DNA of 64,000 bases, taken from an uncultured Bacteroidia bacterium (GTDB lineage Bacteria; Bacteroidota; Bacteroidia; Bacteroidales; UBA932). The first letter of the stretch is position 1, and every line of letters starts with the position of its first letter. Positions 33,921 to 41,695 of this stretch are shown piece by piece. Location: NCBI GenBank assembly GCA_902788095.1, contig CADAIT010000010.1, positions 1 to 64,000 of the forward strand, in the 5' to 3' direction. A model generated the notes under the pieces. That model did not search any database. It worked only from the letters and a program-made list of their open reading frames with translations, and was not told the DNA's origin. Made by a program: the position numbers and the translations under genes.

Positions 33921-35816
33921 ATGCTTATGGATTCAAGAACCAAACCTATGTTTTCAATGTTCCTGATGCTTTCAGGAGCGTTATTGCTTATTATCCTGTA
34001 TTACTATGCTTACCCGATGTGGGCGGAACTGGGGCTTCGTAGCAGTCTCACGGATTCTTTGATGCTTACCTTGTATCATTCTGGCAGTTTCAAGAATCCC
34101 TATGCCGTCAGTTTCGTCTGCCTGTTTTTCTGCTGTATCTCCGTTATTATCCGGAGCGGCAGCTCCAAGGATTCGTCATGGAAGGAAATCCTGATTCCGC
34201 TGGTCTTGGGCCTGTCTCTATTCTTCGCGGCTCCTCTGATGGGGAATCGGTGGCTGTTTGTGCTGGCGACATTCACTGGATTCGTCTTGTTTTTTGTGGG
34301 AGCCGTCCGGCTGGGGAGGAAGTATCGCAGCTTCGATGCGCATTTACCGGACTATTGGGATACATTCGAACAGTGTGAGCAACTTATTGAAAATGAGTAC
34401 AGCGTCAATATCCCGATGACCTATCAGATAGAGGGGAAACTAAGGCAGGGCTACATCAATGTCGTCAACCCGTTCCGCGGCTCTATGGTCATTGGAACAC
34501 CCGGTTCCGGTAAATCATACAGCATCTATGGCCCGTTCATCCGGCAGATGATACAAAAGGGATACTCTCTGTTTGTTTACGACTACAAGTTCCCGGACCT
34601 GACTACTCGCGTGATGAATGAGCTCCTGGACAATTATGGATGCTACGGGGAGCTAAAGCCCAAAATGTATATTGTCAACTTCGATGACCCGCTGTACTCG
34701 CACCGATTCAACCCCATCCATCCGCGCTACCTCCAGGACCCTATCGACTCAACGGAAATTGCCGAGGTAATCCTCAAAAACGCCAACCGGGAAAACGCAA
34801 AAGGCGATAACTTCTTCAGTTTGTCGGCCCGATGTTACCTGGACCTCCTGATTTGGTTCCTCAAAATCTATAAAGGCGGCATTTACTGCACGTTCCCGCA
34901 TTTAATTGAATTGATGGGTCAAGACTACCGGGAAGTCCTAGATGTCCTGAAGAAGTTCCCGGAACTGGACGTCAAGCGGACCACTTTTGCCGATGCCATG
35001 AAAGACCAGGCCTATGAGCAGTTACAGGGACAAATCGCCTCGGCGCGTGTTCCGCTGATTCGCTTCTCTTCCAAAACCCTCTATTGGACGCTTTCCGGAG
35101 ATGATTTCTCACTTGAGATGAACGACCCCAAGGCGCCCAAAATCATCTGCGTAGGCAACAATCCCAAGCGCCAGTCCGTCTACGGCACCACGCTTGCCAT
35201 GCTGATGTCACAGCTTTTCAAAATCATCAACAATCCCGGCAAGCGTCACAGCGCCGTGCTCATTGATGAGCTGCCGACCATCTACCTGAAAGGGCTGGAC
35301 AACCTCATCAATACAGCCCGTTCCAATCACGTTGCCGTAGTCATCGGTGCGCAAGATAAAAGCCAGCTAGTAAAAGACTACGACCAGAAGGAGTCCGATG
35401 TCATCTTCAACACAGTAGGGAACGTCTTTTCCGGAGCGGTGAAGGGGAGTACGGCCGAAAGTCTCAGCAAATCCTTCGGCAAGGTGGAACGGGAGATGCG
35501 CTCTTATCAGGAAAGCGAATCCTCCGACCATGTATCCTATTCCTATCAGCAGCGAGAAGTCTTGCCTCCGAACAAGATAGAAGCCCTGTCACAGGGTTCA
35601 TTCTGCGGCTATATTGCTGATAATTATGACCAGAAGATCCATCCCAAGATATTCTGCGGAGAAGTGAATGCAGGAGAAGGGCCGAGGCATAATATGTCCA
35701 TACCCAAAATCGCCAGTCTGAGCCGCAGGCAGATAGAAAACGAAGTGGCCAAGAACTACGATAAGGTCCGCATCGAAATTGCGAACCTTATCTGGTCTGA
35801 GATAAATGAGCCGTGA
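33921..35816 (+). CDS. Type IV coupling protein (VirD4/TraG family)
   Basis: 631 aa. Three N-terminal membrane helices (about 10-34, 50-70, 90-125). Walker A MVIGTPGSGKSYSIYGP (about 190-205) and Walker B HSAVLIDELPTIYLKG (about 442-457), plus ATPase features such as TARSNHVAVVIGAQD. It couples the relaxase-DNA complex to a conjugation channel. No mating-pair genes are present here, so the element needs a helper. Carrying its own coupling protein is a trait of some Bacteroidales mobilizable islands. Confidence 0.88.
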   Translation: MLMDSRTKPMFSMFLMLSGALLLIILYYYAYPMWAELGLRSSLTDSLMLTLYHSGSFKNPYAVSFVCLFFCCISVIIRSGSSKDSSWKEILIPLVLGLSLFFAAPLMGNRWLFVLATFTGFVLFFVGAVRLGRKYRSFDAHLPDYWDTFEQCEQLIENEYSVNIPMTYQIEGKLRQGYINVVNPFRGSMVIGTPGSGKSYSIYGPFIRQMIQKGYSLFVYDYKFPDLTTRVMNELLDNYGCYGELKPKMYIVNFDDPLYSHRFNPIHPRYLQDPIDSTEIAEVILKNANRENAKGDNFFSLSARCYLDLLIWFLKIYKGGIYCTFPHLIELMGQDYREVLDVLKKFPELDVKRTTFADAMKDQAYEQLQGQIASARVPLIRFSSKTLYWTLSGDDFSLEMNDPKAPKIICVGNNPKRQSVYGTTLAMLMSQLFKIINNPGKRHSAVLIDELPTIYLKGLDNLINTARSNHVAVVIGAQDKSQLVKDYDQKESDVIFNTVGNVFSGAVKGSTAESLSKSFGKVEREMRSYQESESSDHVSYSYQQREVLPPNKIEALSQGSFCGYIADNYDQKIHPKIFCGEVNAGEGPRHNMSIPKIASLSRRQIENEVAKNYDKVRIEIANLIWSEINEP

Positions 35817-35818
35817 TG

Positions 35819-36304
35819 TTACTTTTCTTCGGGTACTTCCTCCCAGCTCCAGACGAACTTATAGCCAGCAGCATCGGCCATTTCTTCCATCTGGGACATC
35901 ATGCAAACCCCTTCACGAATTCGGAAGGCCATGCCTCCGGGGGTCAGATTGCATTTCTTGGCCAGTTCGGGAACGCTGATGTTTTTCTCAAAGAGGTAGC
36001 CCATAACCGGCTTAAGTAATTCGCTATGGAAGACGGTGAGGGGACGAATGGCACGTTTGGAGGAAATCTCCACAGGGCGCACATCTTCCCAGTGCCATAC
36101 AAACTTATATCCGGCAGCCTCGGCCATGTCCACCATATCGGCCATCAGGCAGTCGCCGACACGGACTCGATAGCCGACACCGCCTCTGGAAATTTTGTGC
36201 TGGCAGCGGCGGCTGAGCTCTGACATAGTAAGCCCCTTTTTGAAGAGGTATCCACGGATGGGTTGGAGCCGGTTACTTCCGGCAGTGGTGTTAGCTGTTT
36301 CCAT
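35819..36304 (-). CDS. Protein with duplicated HTH-like domain
   Basis: 161 aa from ATG 36304 (METANTTAGSN). Two ~65-residue repeats, each ending in AAGYKFVW.WE: first MSELSRRCQHKISRGGVGYR and MADMVDMAEAAGYKFVWHWE, then VPELAKKCNLTPGGMAFRIR and MSQMEEMADAAGYKFVWSWE. Each has a helix-turn-helix-like core as in XRE-type regulators, so one chain may mimic a dimer. It reads opposite to the mobilization genes and its stop is 2 nt past the coupling gene's stop. Possible regulator of the element. Confidence 0.65.
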   Translation of the reverse strand: METANTTAGSNRLQPIRGYLFKKGLTMSELSRRCQHKISRGGVGYRVRVGDCLMADMVDMAEAAGYKFVWHWEDVRPVEISSKRAIRPLTVFHSELLKPVMGYLFEKNISVPELAKKCNLTPGGMAFRIREGVCMMSQMEEMADAAGYKFVWSWEEVPEEK

Positions 36305-36331
36305 TTGAACGCGATATTTTGTTTTTCTCAA

Positions 36332-36530
36332 TTTTTGTCCTTTCCTTTGCGGTTAGTATTGCTAACTATTGCGTAGTAACAATGCAATTTAGCAAACGAA
36401 AAAGCCAGTAGAAGTGAGTTTCGTGGCATAAGTTATTGCTTTCTTTTGTTCATTATTGCTCACTAATACTAAGCAAAGGTACAAATTATTATATTAAATG
36501 CAATACTTTTATTGACAAAATTTTTGAAAA
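36332..36530. promoter_or_regulatory. Divergent intergenic region with repeats
   Basis: AT-rich, with TAGTATTGCTAACTATTGC and inverted-looking ATTATTGCTCACTAATACTA segments sharing a TATTGCT/AGTATTGC word. Minus-strand TACCTTTG (36481-36474) is a -7 box for the leftward duplicated-domain gene, giving a ~165-nt leader. The repeated words may be its operator. Confidence 0.45.
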
Positions 36531-37424
36531 ATGTCAGAAGAAATTTTAAGATACCCACTGGAGAAGATTCTGGAGTCTTTGGGAAGCCAGAAGGGGAGTG
36601 CCAAGAACATGTGGATGTCTCCTTTCCGGCAGGAAAACAATGCCTCTTTGCACGTGGACCCGGCAAAGAATGTCTGGTATGACCATGGGGCCGGTATCGG
36701 TGGCTCCAGCATCCAGCTGGTGATGTTCGCCAAACATTGCAGCGCTAAGGAAGCCGTAAATTATATAGCCTCCCTCAGTCCCGCCCTTGCGAATGAGATA
36801 CGGTCAGAAGAGTCATCGGAGCCCTCAATCGAAATCAAAAAGGTGGAGCCCCTAACCAGCGGATACCTCACACGCTATGTAGAGAGCCGAAAGATTCCGC
36901 TAAATCTGGCCCGTATCTATCTGAAAGAAGTCCTTATCTATAGTAGGAACAAGGAGCGTCATTTCAAACTGGTGGGATTCCCTAACAACATGGGTGCATA
37001 CGCCCTCAGTGCGCCAAGCGGATTCAAGCAAACTACCAAAGCGGCCATCACTACCATCAATACAGACGGAAAGATGTCCGTATCGCCCAGTTCCAAGCGC
37101 GTAGCCATCTTCGAGGGATTCTTTGATTTCCTGTCCTGGCAAGTGATGCAGTCCAGCGTGAATCCCACCTGTGACGTTGTCGTGCTGAATTCAGTGAATA
37201 ATCTGGAGAAGGCACGGGCCTACATAAGCGCACACGACAGCGCTCTCTGTTTTCTGGACAACGATGCGGCCGGGCAGCGCTGCACCACTGCTATCGAGAA
37301 TATGATGAAGGGGAAGGAAGTAATTGACATGTCCGATCTCTACGGCTCACACAAAGACCTGAACGAGATGCTACAGGCCTCACGTGGCTATACTCCTCAA
37401 ATGCGTTTAACCCCAAGCTTGTGA
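36531..37424 (+). CDS. Toprim-domain primase-like protein
   Basis: 297 aa. N-terminal MWMSPFRQENNASLHVDPAK and YDHGAGIGGSSIQLVMF follow the CHC2 zinc-finger primase pattern but lack the cysteines, so the finger is degenerate. Toprim motifs are complete: AIFEGFFDFLSWQ (catalytic Glu, about 192-204) and CFLDNDAAGQRC (Asp-x-Asp, about 242-253). Such proteins serve plasmid and integrative element replication. It is followed 4 nt later by an HTH gene. Confidence 0.8.
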   Translation: MSEEILRYPLEKILESLGSQKGSAKNMWMSPFRQENNASLHVDPAKNVWYDHGAGIGGSSIQLVMFAKHCSAKEAVNYIASLSPALANEIRSEESSEPSIEIKKVEPLTSGYLTRYVESRKIPLNLARIYLKEVLIYSRNKERHFKLVGFPNNMGAYALSAPSGFKQTTKAAITTINTDGKMSVSPSSKRVAIFEGFFDFLSWQVMQSSVNPTCDVVVLNSVNNLEKARAYISAHDSALCFLDNDAAGQRCTTAIENMMKGKEVIDMSDLYGSHKDLNEMLQASRGYTPQMRLTPSL

Positions 37425-37428
37425 AGCG

Positions 37429-37749
37429 ATGACAGAAGAATACATGGAAAATCTGGCGGGCCGAATTCTGCGCCAGCTCAGTAGCCTCCGGAAAGAGGTT
37501 CGGGGCATCCGTCAGGCCGTCCTGGAGGAGAAGAAAATCTGCTATACCAATAAGGAGGTCATGGACCTGCTGGGAACCACCTCCCAAATGCTGAAAACCT
37601 GGCGTGATTCCGGTCTGCTCGGTTATTCCATGATAGGCCGATTCTACTACTATACACGTGATGACATCCAGAAGCTCTTGCAGCAAACCCACTTCGATGC
37701 CTTCACCTTCGACAAAACCGATAATGAGACAAGTGATGGAAACAGTTAA
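37429..37749 (+). CDS. Excisionase-like HTH protein (106 aa)
   Basis: An N-terminal helix (residues 1-35) then CYTNKEVMDLLGTTSQMLKTWRD and SMIGRFYYYTRDDIQKLL, the winged-helix pattern of MerR-like/HTH_17 proteins used as excisionases or transfer regulators in Bacteroides elements. It lies between the primase and a second HTH gene and overlaps the latter by about 26 nt. Likely helps control excision by the integrase downstream. Confidence 0.75.
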   Translation: MTEEYMENLAGRILRQLSSLRKEVRGIRQAVLEEKKICYTNKEVMDLLGTTSQMLKTWRDSGLLGYSMIGRFYYYTRDDIQKLLQQTHFDAFTFDKTDNETSDGNS

Positions 37750-38023
37750 GAACATAATGCAGGAGTTAGAGCAGTGCTCCAACCTGATTGCCGATGCCAT
37801 TATCAAAAAAACGACGCCCTGTGAGGATGACTTGAGTGAGAACCAGGCAAAAAAAGCCTATGGAGACAGGTGGATTCGCAAAATGCGGAAGTACGGACTT
37901 GCAAAATGCACCCGCGTTGGTGGTCGCATCCTTTATAGCCGACATCAACTCGATTGCCTGAGAGAAGCCGAGCGAGAATATGTTAAAGTGACATATAATC
38001 AAAGAAAAAACGGCCCCAAATAA
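37724..38023 (+). CDS. Small HTH protein, excisionase-like
   Basis: 99 aa from ATG 37724 (MRQVMETVKNIMQELEQ), or 95 from ATG 37736. KKAYGDRWIRKMRKYGLAKC and GGRILYSRHQLDCLREAE again give a helix-turn-helix followed by a wing, close to the preceding protein in design. Overlap of the reading frames implies coupled translation. Two tandem small HTH proteins next to an integrase are common in Bacteroidales islands. Confidence 0.7.
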   Translation: MRQVMETVKNIMQELEQCSNLIADAIIKKTTPCEDDLSENQAKKAYGDRWIRKMRKYGLAKCTRVGGRILYSRHQLDCLREAEREYVKVTYNQRKNGPK

Positions 38024-38056
38024 GCCTGGAGGGCCGTGTACAACTGATACCTTTCG

Positions 38057-38090
38057 AAGGGCCGATGTCGTGATGATACCGGCCTTTTAT
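38057..38090. terminator. Terminator between HTH gene and integrase
   Basis: AAGGGCCG (38057-38064) pairs with CGGCCTT (38080-38086) apart from one bulged G, and TTTTATTTA follows. It terminates the plus-strand genes and possibly the convergent integrase transcript. Confidence 0.65.
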
Positions 38091-38093
38091 TTA

Positions 38094-39323
38094 CTAGGCA
38101 GCCCAATTAAAGCTGCTCAGAACCTTCTCATTTGCCTTCCATAAGACGCTCCAATCCTTTTTGATATAGATGTCTGTCACTTTCACATCTCGATCCACGT
38201 GGCAAAGACAGTCATTTATTACACCCTTCGTGACACCCTGCTCATATGCGATAGTTGCCCAGGAATGGCGAGCAGAATAGAGGGTAAGTTTTCCATTATA
38301 GCCAACACGTGATGCGAAAGCCCTAAGACCAGCATTTACGTTTGCGCCGAATATCTGGTAGGTAGTGTACCGTTTATTGAAGTCAAACGTAAGACCATCC
38401 TTCCCGTGATATTCATCTACAATGGGCTTAATGGCTTTCAATATTTTTACTTGCATTTCGGCTTCGTCATCACGACGGTCGCGCGTCTTCGTTCTGTTAT
38501 ACGTTATAATATTATTTTCCGGCGCCTTGCATGTATATAGATCCGGGCTGTTCATGCCCATCAGGCCAAAGCTGATAAGGAATACATCTACCCCCAGCTT
38601 TTCGCGACCAGTCAGGGTAGGGCGCAAGTCAATCATCTGTTGAATGAGCGTTGCATCTATGTTCCGGTGTTTAGCCACCTTTTGGCGGGGCGGTTTATAA
38701 TACATGAAAGGATTGTTGATGTTGATGAGTCCTGTCTCCTCATTATTGTATTTGAGCCTGGCTTGACCGTGAAGAAAAGAAATGCAGGCCGTATAGGCGC
38801 TGACGGAACGGGCATTGTTGCCGTACTTCTCTTTAAGCCATGCTTCCCATCCATGCATAAACGAAGATGTTATCTCTGAAATATCCATCTTCTCCTTGTC
38901 AACATAGGTCTTCAATGAGTTGACTGCACAGCGGTAAACCTTCCTAGGTTGTCCTTGTTTTGCTTCAATAATGGTGTCGGCAAATTCAAAGAAGTCCAGA
39001 CGGAAGCGTCCATCGTCATCAGAGTTATTCAGGAAGGACATCACATCGTCAATGGTCTTATCTTCATTCTCCAAGGTGTCCAGCTGCATGCATTCCACCT
39101 TTTTCTCAATTTTTCGCACCACATCGGCGAGCTTGTAAACAACAGCCCGTTCTTTGGGTTGTCCATCCTCGTTCAAATCAGAACGATGTACGAGAATCTC
39201 TGTTTTAAGGAACTTGCTCTTGCGCTTGTAAGTAATGCGCAGGCGATAGTAGTTAGTTCCATTTTCTTTCCAAGCCCAGTCAAGTAGTACTGGCGTCACA
39301 GTGACAGTGTTTTTTTGAGCCAT
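38094..39323 (-). CDS. Tyrosine recombinase / integrase
   Basis: 409 aa from ATG 39323 (MAQKNTVTVTPVLLDWAWKE). An arm-binding N-terminus, then a SAM-like core (FEFADTIIEAKQGQPRKVYR...) and a catalytic domain with ARHSWATIAYEQG (Arg, His) and CLCHVDRDVKVTDIYIK (His, Tyr). The first catalytic Arg expected in the G-[LM]-x-x-x-D-L block (FGLMGMNSPDL) appears to be Met, similar to the CTnDOT integrase, which also lacks it. It reads away from tRNA-Ala, its likely attachment site. Confidence 0.85.
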   Translation of the reverse strand: MAQKNTVTVTPVLLDWAWKENGTNYYRLRITYKRKSKFLKTEILVHRSDLNEDGQPKERAVVYKLADVVRKIEKKVECMQLDTLENEDKTIDDVMSFLNNSDDDGRFRLDFFEFADTIIEAKQGQPRKVYRCAVNSLKTYVDKEKMDISEITSSFMHGWEAWLKEKYGNNARSVSAYTACISFLHGQARLKYNNEETGLININNPFMYYKPPRQKVAKHRNIDATLIQQMIDLRPTLTGREKLGVDVFLISFGLMGMNSPDLYTCKAPENNIITYNRTKTRDRRDDEAEMQVKILKAIKPIVDEYHGKDGLTFDFNKRYTTYQIFGANVNAGLRAFASRVGYNGKLTLYSARHSWATIAYEQGVTKGVINDCLCHVDRDVKVTDIYIKKDWSVLWKANEKVLSSFNWAA

Positions 39324-39339
39324 AAAACCTCCATTTTTT

Positions 39340-39380
39340 TTGCAACATTCTTGCAACATTTTGCAACATTCTTGCAACAA
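39340..39380. repeat. Arm-type direct repeats upstream of integrase
   Basis: TTGCAACATT recurs (TTGCAACATTCTTGCAACATTTTGCAACATTCTTGCAACAA in spaced form), four TGCAACA words within about 40 bp. They resemble integrase arm-binding sites between the integrase gene and the tRNA. Confidence 0.6.
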
Positions 39381-39459
39381 GGCCGTCAAAATGCCATAAA
39401 ACACCGTGTACAGACTGTCAATTTACTGGCCAAAACAGGTCGAAATACCCTAAAAAATG

Positions 39460-39486
39460 CGAGCCAAGCTTGTTCAGCCTGGCTCG
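39460..39486. other. Inverted repeat near the attachment region
   Basis: CGAGCCA (39460-39466) pairs with TGGCTCG (39480-39486) around a 13-nt loop, 31 bp from the tRNA 3' end. It may be part of the att region or a tRNA terminator. Confidence 0.4.
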
Positions 39487-39517
39487 TAACTTGTTGGTTT
39501 TCAATATCTTACCTTTG

Positions 39518-39590
39518 TGGAGCATAGGAGAATCGAACTCCTGACCTTTTGAATGCCATTCAAACGCTCTACCAACTGAGCTAATACCCC
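39518..39590 (-). tRNA. tRNA-Ala(GGC)
   Basis: 73 nt, CCA not encoded. Acceptor GGGGTAT/ATGCTCC(A) with one G-U pair. D arm GCTCAGTTGGTAGAGC. Anticodon loop ATGGCAT gives anticodon GGC (Ala). T arm AGGAGTTCGAATCTCCT. Its 3' end faces the integrase gene, so this is the probable integration target of the mobile element. Confidence 0.92.
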
Positions 39591-39705
39591 GTTTCCCATT
39601 TGGGATTACAAAGGTAGGTACTTTTTTTGAATTTGCAAATGTTTTTTTAGTTTTTTTCAAAAAATAGGCACAAAAAGGGGAGTTGCGGACATGAAAGAAA
39701 AAAGG

Positions 39706-39713
39706 TATATTTG
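39706..39713 (+). promoter_or_regulatory. -7 box, probable leaderless promoter
   Basis: TATATTTG ends 5 nt before ATG 39719, so transcription would start at or near the A of the start codon. Confidence 0.6.
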
Positions 39714-39718
39714 CAAGT

Positions 39719-40756
39719 ATGAAACATTTGATAACTGGCAGCATGCTTTTATCCATCCTGGGGCTCTTTTCCTGCAAGGCCCAGAACATGAACAATTTAT
39801 CCGCAGAGGCATTTGCAGATGCCCTCACGCCGGAAACGCATCTTCTGGATGTACGCACGGCGGAGGAATTTGATGCGGGCCATCTTCGCGGTGCGGATAA
39901 CATCGACTGGTTCCAAGCCGGCTTCGTGGACAGTGTCAAAGCCAAGTACGGGCAGGACAAACCCATCTATCTGTATTGCCGAAGCGGCAGACGCAGCGCC
40001 GACGCGGCCGGCAAACTGGCCAAGGCGGGTTATACGGTCTATAACATGCTGGGCGGCTACCAAGCCTGGACGGAAGCGGGCAGGGAAGTGACCAGGTATG
40101 AGGTGGAGCGCTTCCGGACGCCCCAGGGCACGGCGGTGGAAATCACCCTCATCAAGCACGCCAGCCTCGAAATCCGCTTCAAAGGCCTCTCCATCCAGGT
40201 GGACCCGGTAACGGAACTGGGCAAAAAGACGGATTACGCGACGGAGTTCCCCAAGGCCGATTATATCCTCGTAACCCACGAGCACTTCGACCACTTTGAC
40301 CAGGGCGCCATCGACGCACTGCGCAAGGACGGAACGAATCTGGTTACCAACGCCCGCTGTGCCGATATGGCCGGCTGGGGAAAGGCGTTGGCCAATGGAG
40401 AAAGCCTCCAACTGGCCTTCGGCATCGAGGCTGTGCCGGCATACAATACCACCGAAGGGCACCTCCAGTTCCATCCGAAGGGCCGCGACAACGGCTATGT
40501 GCTCACGCTGGACGGCCTGCGCATTTACATCGCCGGCGACACAGAAGACATTCCGGAAATGGCGGCGTTGAAGGATATCGACATCGCATTCCTGCCGTGC
40601 AATCAGCCATATACCATGACGGCGGAGCAATGCGTCCGTGCTGCGCAAATGATTGAGCCCAAGGTGCTTATTCCGTACCATTTCAACGATACGGACTTGA
40701 GCGGACTGTCGGCGCAACTGCCCGGAATGGATGTCCGCCTGCGTGCGCTCCAGTAG
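39719..40756 (+). CDS. Rhodanese and metallo-beta-lactamase fusion lipoprotein
   Basis: 345 aa. Lipoprotein signal ending LFSCKAQ. Residues ~25-120 are a rhodanese domain: LLDVRTAEEFDAGHLRGADN and the active-site loop YLYCRSGRRSADAA with catalytic Cys. Residues ~140-340 are an MBL-fold domain of the UlaG-like type: TLIKHASLEIRF, VTHEHFDHFDQGA (H-x-H-x-D-H), IAGDTED and a late IPYHFND. Rhodanese plus MBL is known in persulfide dioxygenases, but the order here (rhodanese first) and the UlaG-like partner are unusual. Probably periplasmic sulfur chemistry or hydrolysis. Confidence 0.8.
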   Translation: MKHLITGSMLLSILGLFSCKAQNMNNLSAEAFADALTPETHLLDVRTAEEFDAGHLRGADNIDWFQAGFVDSVKAKYGQDKPIYLYCRSGRRSADAAGKLAKAGYTVYNMLGGYQAWTEAGREVTRYEVERFRTPQGTAVEITLIKHASLEIRFKGLSIQVDPVTELGKKTDYATEFPKADYILVTHEHFDHFDQGAIDALRKDGTNLVTNARCADMAGWGKALANGESLQLAFGIEAVPAYNTTEGHLQFHPKGRDNGYVLTLDGLRIYIAGDTEDIPEMAALKDIDIAFLPCNQPYTMTAEQCVRAAQMIEPKVLIPYHFNDTDLSGLSAQLPGMDVRLRALQ

Positions 40757-41629
40757 TTAGCGGGAGCCCAGATACAGCAGAATCATGCTCAGGAAAACCA
40801 GGGCCAGGTCGAAAGCCTTGGCCTTGATATTCTTTTCTTTCAGGAAAAACGCGCCGATGCCAAAACTGACCAGCACGGAGCCGCGGCGTATCATGGACAC
40901 GACGGAGATAAGTGCATCCTGCTGGCCCAGTGCCTGCAGATAACAGAAGTCGGCCGCGCAGAGGAAAAGGGAAATGAAGGGGATGCTCCAGCGCCAGCGG
41001 AACGGCGTGGTGGAAGTGCGCCGGGGCGCCCATACAAGGGCCAGGATGCCGCTCATCATCAGGAACTGATAGAATGTGTACCAGCTCAAAACCTGCACAT
41101 TATCCATTCCCAGACCGCTGGAAGGCGACATCAAAAACTTGTCGTACAACCCGCTGGCGGCGCCCAGCAATACGGCCGCTATCAGCGACCAAATCCACCG
41201 GTTGTGTCGGAAATCGATGCCTTCTTTTTTCCCGGACATGCGCATCAGGAAATAGGCGACGATGGCCGTGCCCACTCCCAGACTCTGCAGCAGATTCAGC
41301 CTTTCGCCGAACAGCAGTACGGCGCCCAGCAGCACCAGTACCGGCCGGGTGGCGTTGAGCGGTCCCACAATGGTGAGCGGCAAGTGCTTCATGGCATAGT
41401 AGCCGGCCAGCCAGGAGGAAAGCACAATGACGCTTTTAAGTACAATCCAGCGCTGCACTTCCCAGCTTCCGAAACCGGTTCTGAACAGTAGCGGAGAGAG
41501 AAGTAAAGTGGAAATCAAGGTGTTAAAAAACAGCACGGGGATAACCGCGTTATCCCGCAACGCCAGTTTCTTGAAGGAGTCGTAGCAGCCCAGCAATCCG
41601 GCCGAAACAAAGGAAAGAATCCACCACAT
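40757..41629 (-). CDS. EamA/DMT-family exporter
   Basis: 290 aa from MWWILSFVSAGLLGCYDSFK. About ten membrane helices. PLNATRPVLVLLGAVLLFGE and SMIRRGSVLVSFGIGAFFLKE close each half, as in EamA proteins. Transcribed toward the rhodanese/MBL gene, with stops abutting. Minus-strand TAAATTTG (41661-41654) lies 24 nt upstream. Substrate unknown. Confidence 0.8.
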   Translation of the reverse strand: MWWILSFVSAGLLGCYDSFKKLALRDNAVIPVLFFNTLISTLLLSPLLFRTGFGSWEVQRWIVLKSVIVLSSWLAGYYAMKHLPLTIVGPLNATRPVLVLLGAVLLFGERLNLLQSLGVGTAIVAYFLMRMSGKKEGIDFRHNRWIWSLIAAVLLGAASGLYDKFLMSPSSGLGMDNVQVLSWYTFYQFLMMSGILALVWAPRRTSTTPFRWRWSIPFISLFLCAADFCYLQALGQQDALISVVSMIRRGSVLVSFGIGAFFLKEKNIKAKAFDLALVFLSMILLYLGSR

Positions 41630-41672
41630 GACACTACTCGCAAAAAGTGGCTGCAAATTTACAAAAATTCGT

Positions 41673-41694
41673 TATATTTGTACACTTGTACAAA
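41673..41694 (+). promoter_or_regulatory. pdxB promoter with 18-bp palindrome at the start site
   Basis: -7 box TATATTTG (41673-41680) overlaps TTTGTACACTTGTACAAA (41677-41694), a perfect palindrome ending 1 nt before ATG 41696. It covers the expected transcription start. It may be an operator or a 5'-end hairpin on the mRNA. Confidence 0.6.
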
Positions 41695-41695
41695 A

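Noticed and set aside
39418-39966. Minus-strand frame through tRNA-Ala
   Set aside because: It covers a tRNA gene and overlaps the well-supported rhodanese/MBL gene.
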